A stretch of 64,000 bases of DNA from Amorphophallus konjac (Eukaryota > Streptophyta > Magnoliopsida > Alismatales > Araceae): the NCBI GenBank assembly GCA_022559845.1, contig CM040120.1:163600334-163664333 (forward strand), read 5' to 3'. Shown in pieces: positions 20,353 to 31,818 of the stretch. The translations under genes and the position numbers were made by a program. The notes beneath the pieces were generated by a model. The model made no database searches. It was not told the origin of the DNA and saw only the letters and a list, made by a program, of their open reading frames with translations. The stretch's first letter is position 1; each line of letters starts with the position of its first letter.

Positions 20353-21458
20353 AGCACCGAAGGCATAATCGCCCTTTGATAGGTGGCGCCTGCGTTCTTT
20401 AATCCAAAAGGCATAACTACATAGCAGTATGTGCCCCAGGGCGTGGTGAAGGAAGTTTTCTCTTGATCTTCAGGAGCGAGACGGATCTGATTATAGCCCG
20501 AGTACCCATCCATAAATGATAGAGCTTCGTACCCGGCAGTGTTATCAACAAGGACGTCTATATGAGGTAGCGGGAAATCATCTTTGGGACATGCTTTGTT
20601 TAGATCCCTGAAATCAATACATATGCGCACTTTGCCATCCTTTTTGAGAACAGGGACTATGTTTGCCACCCACTGAGGATATAAAACTACTCTGACGAAC
20701 TTGGCCTTGTAAAGCTTGTCGACCTCTTCCTTAATCCGCAAGGCCATGTGGGGGTGAAATCTTCTCGACCTTTGTTTAACAGGTGTTGCCCCTGGTTTAA
20801 GCACGAGTCGGTGTTCCACCAAGGAGGGGTCAAGACCTGGCATGTCCTCATAAGACCAGGCGAAAGAATCGCTATACTCCCTCAGTACCTTTATTAGATC
20901 CTCTTCTACCTGTGGAGGGAGATTAGCTGAAATATTGATGGGCCTTGGATCTTCTTCTGTTCCCAAATTGATTTCCTTGGTAGGTTCATCCACTGCCGTC
21001 GACGGCTGGTCGAATCTTCTTAGTCCCTTGGTATATAAGTCGGCAGTGTCCTCTACATCGCTGTCTTCATCAATTGGGTCCTTCTCATCCAGCACTTCAT
21101 AGACGCCTAATCCATCATCGCTCCACACCCCTTCTATTTCTTCTTCATCTTCAATTGCAATCGCTGTGGCGGCGAATTCTGGGCACTTCAAAAGAGCATG
21201 ACACCGCTGAGCTAAATCTTGCAAGAACCTATCAGGAATAGATTGGGGAGGATGCGCAAGCGAGCGCGGCTCAGGAGGGGAAGGGTTGGACGACCTAGAA
21301 CAAGACCCTACTTCTCTAGACCTAACAGACTCTACTTCTCCAGACTCGCTAGACCCTAACTCTGACCTAGGAGAGAGGAAGCCTAATGGAAGGGAAGGAG
21401 CAGGGGACCCGTGCCCCTGGGACGAGGAGGATGGAGATAGGATAGCATAATCTTCCAC
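20353..21458 (-). pseudogene. pol: Reverse transcriptase N-terminal part of the Tat/Ogre-type fragment (truncated)
   Basis: The frame is open from just after the A18 run. An acidic linker leads into PINISANLPP, FAWSYEDMPGLDP, the KKDGKVRICIDFRDLNKACPK fingers block, MDGYSGYNQI (first catalytic Asp) and VMPFGLKNAGATYQRA. The sequence ends there at 20353; the catalytic DD box, RNase H and integrase are missing. The last few residues before the stop at 20340 are read from the LTR of B. Confidence 0.9.
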
Positions 21459-23947
21459 TGAAATCTCCGTTTTAAATTTGACGTTTTTTTTTTTTTTTTT
21501 TGGAGATCAGTGGAGACCAAGCAGCATGATGGAGGAAGCGGGAGCTGCATAGGGAACAGCTTAGGAAAGATGCAATTAAAGAAAAGATCACAAGAGGAGG
21601 AACCCCACATCTCGTAGATTTGATATTTAAACGACGGAGGGATGGGGAAAGCAGGCAGATTAATGGGGCAGTAAGGCCTATAAGCAGGAGGATTGATTAG
21701 AGTCTGAAATGGATCACTGAAGGATGGATTGATCATAATCGGAGGAGGACGGGGTATGAACCCCTTTAACTGGATCATGCACTGAAAATGAGAGGGAGAT
21801 AGAGAAAGAGCAATCAGCGAGTTCCCTTCTTTCTTTGAATTATCACTAGGCTGCTTCTTCGGCCTCCACCGCATAAGCTGACCCTTCTGTGGCTTCTGGC
21901 TGCCTCTTTCACAAAACAGCCCCTGGAGGGCCCAGCTGTAGTCGATCACATCGTCATTTAGCCCCCTTGGCAACGGGGGTGGACTGGTGACTGGACAAAC
22001 CGTGTCGGTTTCTGACTGGACTGGCTTCGCAGCTAACGTGCCCGGCTGTGGGGGGCCTCTGACAAAATGCTGACGGTAATCCCAGGTAAGCGGCCCAGAG
22101 TCACCCATCATTGATAATGCTGTCTCCTTGTAACCGAGACCTCGTCTGCCCATTTTTCTTCCTTTTGGTATGGGCTTGGTCATCCCTTGCAGCTGTGCAC
22201 CGAGACCTCTCCCCGGTTGATAGCCCAGTTTCAATATAATGTTCCACCCCTTTGAATCTCGAATCTGCGGCTTTGCCTTGATATTGACTGGGGTAGTGAC
22301 GGGCTTAGGAGTGGTGTACGCCCAAGGAAAGTTTAGGTCTAGCACTGATAGCACGGGCCTGCTGCTTGGCCAGAGAGTAGGAAGAATCTGTTCAGAGATG
22401 GCCTTCACTGACTGTACCGTGGATAAACTTTTAACTTTGACGACCCTCCCTTGAAAAGGGAATTTGATGCATTGGTGCGCGGTGGAGGGCACGGCGCCAA
22501 GTGTGTCGATCCAGGGACGACCCAAGATGGCTTTGAACATAGGGTCGATGTCAAGTACATAGAATTCTATAGCCATGGACAGAGGCCCGAGCTCAGCCTG
22601 AATAGTGACTACCCCGTGACATGCCCGCCTTGAGTTGTCGTATGCTGCTATAGTGGTGGGGGTAGACCGTAGTAACTCCTCAGATATATTGCAGGCTCGG
22701 AGAGTGCTGAGGGGACAGACATTAATTGAGGCCCCAGTGTCGACCAAGGCTGCTTCAACGTCGACTTTGTTCAAAGTAATTGTTATGCAGAGTGGCATTT
22801 GACGAGCCCCCGGAGGTGCAAGCTCGGTCTCAGAGAATGTGATTGCCGGCCCTTTAGAGATAGTTGCTAGTGCCGTTGGTAGACTGTCGACTGCCATGTC
22901 TTCACTAACCATGACCTTCTGTAAAAAATCCCTCAGTGCATCTTGATGGAGAGTGGACCTCTTGATTAACTCCAGCACAGATATCTTGGCGGGTACCCGA
23001 TCTAGATGATGCAGTAAATCATATTGAGTCCCTGGTAATGGTTCGGCTTCTTCTTGCTCGGCCACATGTTGGGAAGGCTGGGGATTGCTAGTAGTGACGT
23101 AGCTCCGATGGAACATCTTCCCACTCCTCAGAGCACAATTTGCCGCGGCATCGGGGGATAGTATGATGGGCCCTGCGGGGCGAATGAGTGGAATAGGTGG
23201 CGTGGGGGAGGCAGTTTGGTAAAGCGGAGGGTTGGTGAAGTTAATGGGGGATGCGCGGATGATAGGTGAAGGATTGGTGGGTGGTAGGGTGGTGATGGAT
23301 GTGGATGCTGGTGAAGGCAGGGTGAACGGATGGGTAAGGATAGGTGCGGGATTGGATGGTGGTGTGATGACGGTGATGGAGGTTGGCGAAGGATACGACG
23401 GGGTGGTGAGCGGATTTGGTGGAGCGGGTGTGAATGGTGGGATGAGCGGAGAGGGTGTTGGTTGTGTAGGGAGGATGAAGGAAGGTTTGTGGTGGAAGGC
23501 CATGACCTGTGGCGCGGTGCCATCATCATCAAATGACCACGCAGTGTTGGAGGCCGGTGGTTGGACTACATTAACCTGTGCTAGCGCTTGCGGCTGTTGC
23601 GGAGGAGCGGGTTGGTGGTTCGGCATCGGATTCTGATGGATACCCAGATCTTGCACTTGCTGTGGTGGCTGCTGTTGTGGCGGCTGCTGCGGCTGCGGTG
23701 CTAGATGTTGCTGCACTTGCTGCCCCTGCGGCTGCCTTCTCTTCTCTTTGATCTCCATAATGGCCCTATGCATCTCGGCCCAGTCTATTCTCTGTGCTTC
23801 GTGTAAGTCGTACACGAGATCTCGGAAGTGAAAACATGCTTCTATGGTGTGACCTGGCTGCCGGTGGAACATGCAATACTTGGTTTGGTCCACAGCTGGA
23901 TTCCAGACAGTCTTTTCTGGAGGAAGTTGAATTGCATTTACTGCCAT
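21383..23947 (-). pseudogene. pol: CCHC, protease and G-patch region of the Tat/Ogre-type fragment
   Basis: 854 open codons. First a zinc-knuckle variant Cys-x2-His-x4-His-x4-Cys near 23840-23870, then Gln/Pro-rich and Pro/Thr/Ser-rich low complexity (about 23130-23740). The aspartic protease has DTGA at about 22730-22741 and ILGRPWID downstream. A Gly-rich G-patch-like module (about 22120-22250; Gly-Tyr-Gln-Pro-Gly-Arg-Gly-Leu-Gly) follows, as in some Tat/Ogre elements and some retroviruses, where such modules bind nucleic acid. The last 130 codons are Pro/Phe-rich, look noncoding and may be part of an intron. An A18 run (21484-21501 as T on plus) lies where this frame overlaps the RT frame. 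Confidence 0.8.
21484..21501 (-). repeat. A18 homopolymer at the overlap of two reading frames
   Basis: Eighteen T on the plus strand. On the coding strand it is read as Lys codons in the upstream frame; the RT frame is open from the TGA immediately before the run. One extra A would join the two frames. Confidence 0.85.
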
Positions 23948-25207
23948 GAGCGCTGAGAATATGTCTGTAAGTGTCTCTGGCAGTGGAGGATACTGGGCCC
24001 TTCTGGGAGCCGGACGCTTGCTGTTGGGATTATTGTTGTTGTAGCCGCCAGGTGGAGGGACGTTATGGTATTGTGGTGATGGTGGTGGTGGTTGTGGTGC
24101 GGTGAAGGTGTTTTGCGGGATGGTGAAGGTAGGCGAAAAGTTTTGTGGAGCGTTTTGAGAGTGTTGCGGAGCGGAGTTTTACGGATTGCGGGGGCTTTGG
24201 TTGTAGCGGAATGGTGCGGCTTGGTAGGGAAAAGCAACAGCTTGTACTTGCTCATTTGTCTGGACTCCTTCGGTAACCGGCCCCTGTGGTTTCTTATGGT
24301 ACTTGGGCTTTTGGTTTTCGAAAAGAGAATGGATAGGGGAGTCCTTAAACTGAGTTTGTATAAATCGCGCCCGGCTATACAGTTGATGCATATTGGCTAT
24401 ATCGTTCATTGCCAGGATGTTCTTGAAGGTGGGCGTAGCATTTGAAATCAGCAGCTTAACTTTTTCTTCCTCTGGAATATGGCCGGGCACCCTGGCGGCC
24501 ATCTGCCTCCATCTATCTGCATAAGTTGCGAATTCCTCATCCGACTTCATTTTCTCGGCCACCAGATCTGTGAATGAATATTCCGGGCCAACCCGGTCTT
24601 GAAACCGCTGAATAAATTTGTCCTTGACCAATTTGAAGCTCTCGGCCTCTTCTAGGGGCAGAGAATAAAACCATTCCAGAGCAACGCCATCCAATGATTG
24701 GCGGAATAGGTACGCCATAAGGCGATCATCATATTGGAACTGCGCCGATTCATACAGAAAGTCCCTCACATGGATGAAGGGATTGCTGTTCCCATCATAC
24801 TTACGGTAGTTGGGGAGCTCAGACTGCGGAGGGAAGCGGATGTTCTGGAAGCTTGGGACGGGAATATCAGCCAAGGATTGTGGGCCCACCTTCTTCTGGA
24901 GAAAATCAAGTTGTTGCTGCATGGTGGCCCACTTATTAAGCAAATCCTGCTCTCGAGAGGGAGCAAGGGCAGTGAAGGGAGTTGATTGCGTCTGGTGATT
25001 GGGAGGAATGGCGGTTGCCGAGGGCGGGGGCCCATAGGAAGGAGCTGAAGGATAACTAGTGGAATTAGGGGGGCCGTAAGAAGAATACTGGGCTTGAGAC
25101 ATACCCGGATTGGAGTGAAATTGGGCCACCCCGTGCTGTTGGGGCAAGAAATCGGATGGGCCGACAAGGACCTGTGGAGCCACCGGAGCAAAGGAGTGAT
25201 AATCCAC
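23948..25207 (-). pseudogene. gag: Gag of the Tat/Ogre-type fragment
   Basis: Read from 25207 leftwards. A Pro/Gln-rich N terminus is followed by a retrotransposon Gag domain (about 24300-24860) with the FNIRFPP-to-YDGNSNP lead-in, FRQSLDGVALEWF, and KDKFIQRF. A stop (TAA on the minus strand, 24179-24181) interrupts the frame at residue 342, where one C-to-T change from Gln CAA would suffice; downstream the same frame continues without a break through a Pro/Asn/His-rich stretch into the next entry. The true N terminus may lie further upstream and be lost at the junction at 25237. Confidence 0.83.
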
Positions 25208-25237
25208 CGGAAGAGAGGGGATAGGCGATTTCCCCTT

Positions 25238-25444
25238 ATCTCATTCTGCGTCTCAGTCTAAGTCTCATGCTATGTCTATGGGTACACAAACTAAGTCGGT
25301 GCAATGTTTTGCTTTAGCACAGTCGGTGCAAATGTCTCTCATGCATGATCATCGTCAGTGTAGTTTTATTTGTCTTAGGCATGATAATGTCGGTGCATTG
25401 TTTTGACTTGTGCAATAATGTTTGTGCAATCTTTGCATTGGGTT
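25238..25444 (+). repeat. Middle LTR of B, part 2 (5'-LTR type)
   Basis: Aligns to 56570-56770 but with many differences (about five in the first 50 bases), in contrast to the identity of part 1. Contains several GTCGGTGCAA units. The last five bases GGGTT (25440-25444) are the left target copy of element D. Confidence 0.87.
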
Positions 25445-27836
25445 TGATGTGACACACCCTCGAACCTAGCCAAGCAAGCACAATTTGCAAACGGAATGGA
25501 CCGAAATTTGGCGGCCGCTCACCCGACACTCACCCAAACCCGGGGTAACTTGGTGATGCCAAGTGGAGGATGTGAGGGCTGAGCCCTTGCTGGTAGAGGG
25601 CCAGCAAGGCCAAGGTTGATTCCCCGGGGATTTGGCAGGCCCAATTCAATGGGACCGACGTTGTGCCAAGGGCACGGGCTGCACACGACACCCACGGCGG
25701 TCACTCGAAGCAAGGTTGCTTGATGGACCTGGCGCTAACTCTCACAAACCAGCAGAGCTTATGAACTAATATTGAAAGAACAAGTACTAAAGATAGTTAG
25801 GGTTGGAGCACTTACTTGACCGGTTTGAAGAAACCGGTCCCGCTCGGAGACGAGGGCGAGCGGGGAAGCGTCGGTTCCCCACACGCCGCGCCGGGGTAGC
25901 TTGACCTGTTTATGATCTTACAACACTACACCCCATGCAAGGGAGGGATCATGGGGAAGGGAAGCCAATGATTACAACCAAAAACTACCTCTCATAGGGA
26001 GGGGCTATAAGCCGGCCAGGCGGGGAGCGGGAAAACGCAAATGGAAGCCGAATAGTGGATGATGCCGATTCTGCCTGCTCTTTGTGAATACGGACAGACT
26101 ATTGAAGATGTGGACGCTGCGGCCGCTCCCGAATTTTTTTGGTGATGAGACCAGCTGGAAAAGCTTCGTAGGTGACCCAGGAAGACGCCCAAATTTTGTC
26201 GGAATTTTGGCAAGTCGGTGCTGGTCGGTGCACATGCACGAACAGGGAAGCAGAACTCTGACTCTGTCTGCTTGAGGAACACAACAGCAGGAAGATAAAG
26301 ACTCCACGGATGCTCCAGAGCTTGGAATTTGGCGGGGTTGGAGTCGATGGAGCCTTTGTCAAGTCCCCTTCGATTCGAAACCAGCGGGGACGCCGTAGGA
26401 TGTCGGAGAAGACGGGGAGACCTCGAACAGTGAATAGGGGTCGGTTCTACTCTAGATGAGACAGAACTGCGCACCCTGGGGAGGAAATTAGGAACTCACT
26501 AGTTTGAGATCCAAATGGGAAGCCGCTTCTTGGTACTGGAAGGTGACTTGTTGAGAGAGATCTCGGCCAAGTCCCGCCTCCAGATCCTCAGGCTACTGGT
26601 CATGGGAGCCACTGCTAGCAGTCTCTGGTCTGTAGTCTGGAGGTGGACGCGCAGTCTGGGGAGAACGACTCCCCCGGGAAGCAGCAAGCTCCGAATGGGA
26701 CGAGACAGCTGCCGTTACGAATAAGACCGGTAGACGCTTCCAACGGTACCACTTGGACCTTCTGGGACGCCGAGACGAGGTCAGGGTCACCGTTGCAATC
26801 TGCTGGTTCTCTGCAGGTCCTCAGCTGGAGCAGGTCCATCGATGTAGCTCCCAAATGACCACGAAATGAGAAGAAGAAGTGGCTGAATGGTGAAGGGGAT
26901 ATGATGAGTGGTGGGAGGGGAATGTGGGGAGAGTTATAGAGGGTGGTTAGGGTGTGTAGATGAGCTGGGGAAGGGGGAGGATGCAGGGGCTTGCTAGCTT
27001 CAGCCAAGGTGGAGGGAGAGTGAGGGGTGGTGGATGCTCTTGGTGGAATGGAATGGAGGGAAGGAGAGGGGGGGCGACCAGTTCTAATCGAGGGGGGTTT
27101 GGGGCGCCCTAAGGCTGGGGAATGGAAGGAAGTTTCAAATTCAAACTTTCTTGGGGGCTGGAGGATTGTGTGGGGAAGGGAAGAGATTGTGTTGGGGAGT
27201 GGGAGATTGTGTTGGAATGGCCAAAGATCTCCTAGGGAGGGGAAAGATTTGGTGGGGATTTGGTGGAGGGGTCTTCAATGCACCTAGGGAAGGGGATGGG
27301 GGCTGAGGTGGCAGGTGAAGTGGAGGAGAGAGAGGGGGGTTGCAGCCCCCCTTTGTGGAGAGAGAGAGAGTTGAGAGAGAGAGAGAGATGGTTGGGTGGG
27401 GATTCTCTCCCCTAGGGTTTCTCACCCACTATTGTATTCACTCCACTAGAACTATGAAATTTGGACTTTCAAATGGCAATTCTTCATTCATTCATTAATT
27501 TGAAATGGGGGAATGGGGTCCTATATATAGGCAACCCACATTTTACAAAAAGTCCCTGACTCATGCAACAATGACAAATAAGCAAGGGGTAGGGGGGCGC
27601 CCCTGGGCCAAGCCCACAGAATTGGGCCCAATAGCTAATCTAAAGACACTTAACTTAGGGAAATAAACAAAAGACCTAGGGACATGACTCAATTAAAATG
27701 GAAAATACATCAAATGACTCAAATAGAAAGCACAAAATGGATAAATGGGCCTTCATAGAGTGAAGTCCGAGCTTAAATGACACCGGGGTGTGAAGATGAC
27801 CCGAGCCAGAGGGAGTCGTGGGTGATGCCTCCATCA
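25445..27836 (-). repeat. 3' LTR of D (left-hand)
   Basis: 2392 bp, partner of 32891-35274. A TATATATA box is at 27522-27529 on the minus strand. GA-rich microsatellites lie at 27356-27390. The integrase frame runs 20 codons into this LTR. The many short ORFs (25519-27425) are LTR DNA and none looks like a gene. Confidence 0.92.
27522..27529 (-). promoter_or_regulatory. TATA box in the left LTR of D
   Basis: TATATATA within CCTATATATAGG; the same box is at 34958-34965 in the right LTR, where it would drive the element. Confidence 0.55.
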
Positions 27837-29032
27837 AATCTCCTGGGCTGCGAAGAGCTCGACTCCATCGAGTAGGGGTCCATCCGGCTGTGATACTGCT
27901 CGAGAAGGTCAGGATCCAGCTGCTGGAGGTCTTCCCGACTCACCAACGAATCCTCTGAAGGAGGCCGATCCTTCCACATGATGGGATAGCGCTCGTATAC
28001 CTTGCTCCTGGTGGTAGTGACCTGTTCATCCAATATTCGTTCAATGCGCTCATGCTGGGCTCTCTTGGTTGGTGGTCTCTCCTCATGGGTGGGTGCTCTC
28101 TCAATGGGAGGAATAGGCTCAATATCCTCACTGGGTACCACCGTGGGCCCCTTATATAGTACTAGATCGGCTACATTGAATGTGGGACTCACTTCATACT
28201 CCTCGGAGAGATCTAACTCATAGGCATTAGTGCCAATGCGCCTCAGAACCTGGAAGGGACCAGCCCCACGAGGCCTCAATTTTGAGAGGGCTCCATGGGA
28301 GAGCTTCTCCGTTCTCACCATCACAAAGTCACCCACGTGGAATTCTTGGTGACATCGATGAGAGTCAGCCTGCCTTTTATAAGTCTCATTCTTCATGCTA
28401 ATGTGCTTGTAGATTTCTTCATGCAATTCTCTAATGTGTTGGGCAAATGATTCAGCTGAAATAGACACTCTAGCATGCAGTGGAAGGGGAATGAGATCTG
28501 AAGGTTTCCTTGGCTTGTACCCATGCACAGCTTCAAATGGACTCATCCCTATGGACTTGTTGATTGAGTTGTTATATGCAAATTCGGCCTGAGGTAGAAT
28601 GAGATCCCAATTCTCTGGACGGTCCTCAACAAGACACCTAAAGAGATTCCCTTGACTCTGATTGACAACTTTGGTTTGACCATCAGTTTGAGGGTGGTAG
28701 GCTGCGGAGAATTTGAGAAGGGTACCCATTAAGTGCCAAAGAGTCTTCCAAAAATAGTTGGTGAACTTGACATCTCTATCAGAGACTATGGTCTTGGGTA
28801 GGCCATGGAGGCGAACAACCTCATCAAAGAACAATCGGGCCACATGGGAGGCATCGGAGGTTTTGGAGCATGGGATGAAGTGGGCCATCTTTGAAAATCT
28901 GCCAATGACCACATAGATTGAGTCATGCTTTCTTTGAGTCTTGGGTAGGCCTAGCACAAAGTCCATGCTTAAGTCTTGCCATGGGCGGTCGGGGACGGGG
29001 AGAGGGGTATAAAGGCTGGTGTTTTGCTTCAC
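27773..29032 (-). pseudogene. pol: Integrase core, GPY/F and chromodomain-like end of D; ends in the LTR
   Basis: Opens after a stop at 29033. Catalytic core: MDFV (first Asp), SDRD (second Asp), then the HPQTDGQT block, in which the expected catalytic Glu is Lys (codon at 28670-28672, a single G-to-A change). AEFAYNN and a GPF module follow (about 28255), then a segment with IERILD and W-K-D (about 27980-28060) that resembles a chromodomain. The last 20 codons and the stop (27773-27775) lie inside the 3' LTR. The Glu-to-Lys change alone should abolish strand transfer. Confidence 0.9.
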
Positions 29033-30331
29033 CTATTTGGCCGAAGCACTTGTGCGGCACTGACCCACTATCTTGCCTACGTCTCTCTTGAGACTTGGCT
29101 AATAAAACTGACCCTCAACTAGAGCAACGGTTTTGTGAACTCTAAAATGACCAGCTAGTCCTCTTGCATGTAATTCCCAAACTAAGAAATCACGGAGTGA
29201 GGTCCGTGGAATGCAAAGTTTTGGTCCCTTGAAGAGGAACCCATCCTCTAAGATAAAACCCTCTTGTTCCTTGCTAGAGTGGGCAGTCAAGGTGGTATAG
29301 ATGTGCCCAAAGTCGGGGCAGCCAGGGTACTCTTCCTTAAGCTTCTCAAATCCGGTAATCTCCACTTGGATAGTGGACAACAAGGAGACCCTCCTACTAA
29401 GAGCATCCGCCGCTCGGTTCTCACTTCCCGCCTTGTGATTGATGACAAAGGTGTAGGATTGGATGTACTCAACCCAACGGGCATGTTGGGCATTCAACTT
29501 TTGTTGAGAGTTGAGGTATTTGAGGGCCTCATGATCGGAAAAGATGACAAATTCTTTGGGCAACAAATAGTGCCTCCAATGTCGGAGGGACTGAACCACG
29601 ACATAGAACTCTTTGTCATAAGTAGAGTACCGTGTCCTAGCATCACATAGCTTCTCACAGAAGAAGGCCACGGGGTGACCCTCTTGGCTAAGGATCCCTC
29701 TTATTCCTATCTCGGATGCATCACATGTGACTTCAAAGACCTTAGAGAAATCGGGTAGGCATAGGACCGGGGCTTGGGTCATCTTCTCCTTAAGCTCTTG
29801 GAAGACTTTGGAGGCTGGTTTGGTCCATACAAAAGTTTCATTTTTGAGGCAATCAGTGATAGGGGCGGTGATGGTGCTAATTCCCCGACTAAACCTCCTA
29901 TAGAATGTGGCCAACCCATGGAAACTACGGACCTCATGAAGAGTGTGGGGTTCCAGCCAATCTAGAATAGCTTGGACCTTCTCGGGGTCCATGGAGACAC
30001 CTTTGGTAGACACCACGAATCCTAGGAAGGTGGTGGATGTGGTCATGAAGTGACACTTATCTAGGTTGGCAAATAGACTCTCATGTCGAAGGACGGTACA
30101 AACTTGCCTAAGGTGGTCAAGGTGGGCCTCTTGGGATTGACTATATATGAGGATATCATCAAAGTAGACCACTAGAAAGATCCCAATGAAAGGCCTAAGG
30201 ACCTCCGTCATGAGACGCATGAAGGTACTTGGGACATTTGATAGCCCGAAAGGCATGACCAACCATTCATACAAGCCATCCTTGGTCTTGAAGGCCGTTT
30301 TCCATTCATCTCCGGGCCTAATTCTAACTTA
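29033..30331 (-). pseudogene. pol: Reverse transcriptase (rear), RNase H and integrase zinc region of D
   Basis: Continues the same frame after the stop at 30329-30331. RT shows VMPFGLSN, the catalytic YFDD (30155-30166), FLGFVVS and LATFYRRF. RNase H shows CDASEIG, the DKEFY Glu, SDHEALKYL and ADALSRR, so its acidic residues are intact. The integrase zinc region has one Cys-x2-Cys partner altered (near 29050). Stops at 29099 and 29033 interrupt the zinc region; the first falls where the family has Trp. Confidence 0.9.
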
Positions 30332-31378
30332 GTGGTAGCCACTCTTAAGGTCAATCTTGGAGAAGATAGTGGCTCCCGTTAGCATGTCAAGCATGTCATC
30401 AAGCCTAGGGATGGGGAACCTATACTTGATGGTGATTTTATTAATGGCCCGACTATTCACACACATCCGCCATGATCCATCCTTCTTGGGAGTGAGAAGG
30501 GCCGGTACGGCACATGGGCTTTTGCTAATGCGGATGAAGCCCTTCCTAATGAGTTCCTCTATTTGCCTCAGAAGTTCGGCATGTTCCGTGGAGTTGAGGC
30601 GATAATGAGGAAGGTTGGGAAGGGTGGCTCTCGGAACTAAATCAACTGCGTGGTGCATATCACGCATGGGAGGGAGTTGGTCCGGGAGTTCTTCCGGGAA
30701 CACATCGTGGAATTCTTCTAGGAGATGCCGAATTTCTATGGAGTGGGGGTTAGAGGGAGTGGGTTCCCCTAGACAAATGACCACCACACATAAAGGTGCC
30801 CCTTGAGCTATTTCCTCCTCAAGCTCTTTCTTGGTGATGAGGTGAAGACCCTTGGTCAGCCCCGAGGTCACACCTTGTTTGGGATTTTGGGTAAGGGATT
30901 GGGTTGGAGGGGTGGAGTTCCCCGAGACTTGTGGTGTGGTGGGGTGGTGTCCTTGAGGGAGAGTGTCCCTCTTAGGCATGGGACGTGGTGGGGAGGGGAT
31001 AAGATGGATAGTCTTTCCCTCATGCTCAAAGGTGCATGTGTTGGTCCTACCCAAGATGGTGGCATCAACGTCATAAAGCCAAGGTCTCCCTAGTAGGATG
31101 CTACCTACATCCATGGGGATGACATCACACCATATTTGACCATGGTAGGAGGAGAAGGTGAGAGGCACAAGGCAGCGGGTGTTGACCGGGATTGAGTTGT
31201 TATTGATCCATGAAACCCGGTATGGACTTGGGTGGGGAGTGGTAGTAAGCCCAAGGATCTTGACGGTGTCGGGGGACACGGCATTGACACAACTCCCACT
31301 ATCTAAGATCACTTTTCTTACATGACCCCCTATCTTGACAAAGGTGTGGAAGATTGAGGTTCGATGCCAGTCCTCCTC
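30329..31378 (-). pseudogene. pol: Protease and front of reverse transcriptase of D
   Basis: In the same frame as the CCHC segment but separated by the stop at 31379. Protease active site DSG (about 31301-31309) is in the LDSGSC stretch; ILLGRPWLYD follows. RT starts with FHDVFPEELP (about 30706-30677), then RKGFIRISKSP, KKDGSWRMCV and FSKIDLKSGYH, where TAA 30329-30331 replaces a Gln codon (one C-to-T change). Confidence 0.9.
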
Positions 31379-31792
31379 TTAGGGTTTAGTGAGGGTGCAT
31401 CTAATCACTCCTAGATGGGAGTCGGTGGAGGTCATGGTGTGATCTAGACCCGCCTCATGGTATTGGGCCGCGTACTCTTCCTCCCACTCTAGTGAGACTT
31501 CATGTTCCTCAATCATGCTCCCAAGCTCCCCTTGGGGTGGGGGAGATTCTTCCCCCACTAACAAACTAGACAACCCTTTTGATGGGCATTGCCCCGCGAA
31601 GTGCCCATACCCTTGACATCTATAGCATTGTTGGTGCCCACTACCCGGGGTGGTCCCTCCTACATTTGGGCCCTTGGAAGCCTCGTCCCTCTTTGGAGGG
31701 GGATGGATAGGGGCGGACTTGGTGGGAGTGGTGATGGGAGGTGGGTTGTAAGGCCTCAAAGGAGCACTCCCACTCGGGCTAGGGGCCTTCAT
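31379..31792 (-). pseudogene. gag: Zinc knuckle (nucleocapsid) segment of D
   Basis: A Pro/Ser-rich lead is followed by one intact CCHC knuckle (about 31587-31628: Cys-x2-Cys-x4-His-x4-Cys in the CYRCQGYGHFAGQC stretch), then an acidic Glu-rich linker. Shifted by frame relative to the Gag segment upstream (31819-32835), so one indel lies between about 31792 and 31819. Ends in a stop at 31379 where one C-to-T change from Gln CAA is the simplest origin. Confidence 0.85.
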
Positions 31793-31818
31793 GGGAGTGG
31801 CTGGGGTGTGTCGGGGTC

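Larger units (their letters stand above)
20353..25237 (-). mobile_element. Internal fragment of a Tat/Ogre-type Ty3/gypsy element, without LTRs
   Basis: Minus strand reads gag (25207 down), CCHC, protease, G-patch and the front of RT, ending inside the RT palm. Neither LTR, primer site nor polypurine tract is present, and I see no target duplication. Compared with the intact LTR of B the fragment replaces 119 bases (56451-56569). So it is not a normal transposition product; capture during break repair or recombination is the likely origin. The RT sequence (WSYEDMPGLDP, VKQRSRRFHP) is of the Tat/Ogre type. Confidence 0.85.

Noticed and set aside
21484..21501. Poly(A) tail of a processed pseudogene, SINE or LINE
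   Set aside because: Both sides are the same Tat/Ogre element with coherent frames; no target duplication surrounds the run.
27356..27390. GA microsatellite as an independent feature of interest
   Set aside because: Ordinary low-complexity DNA, present with different length in both LTRs of D.
26084..27425. Several overlapping ORFs in the left LTR of D as host genes
   Set aside because: Counterparts in the right LTR have different lengths and frames; composition (GA-rich, low complexity) explains the open frames.
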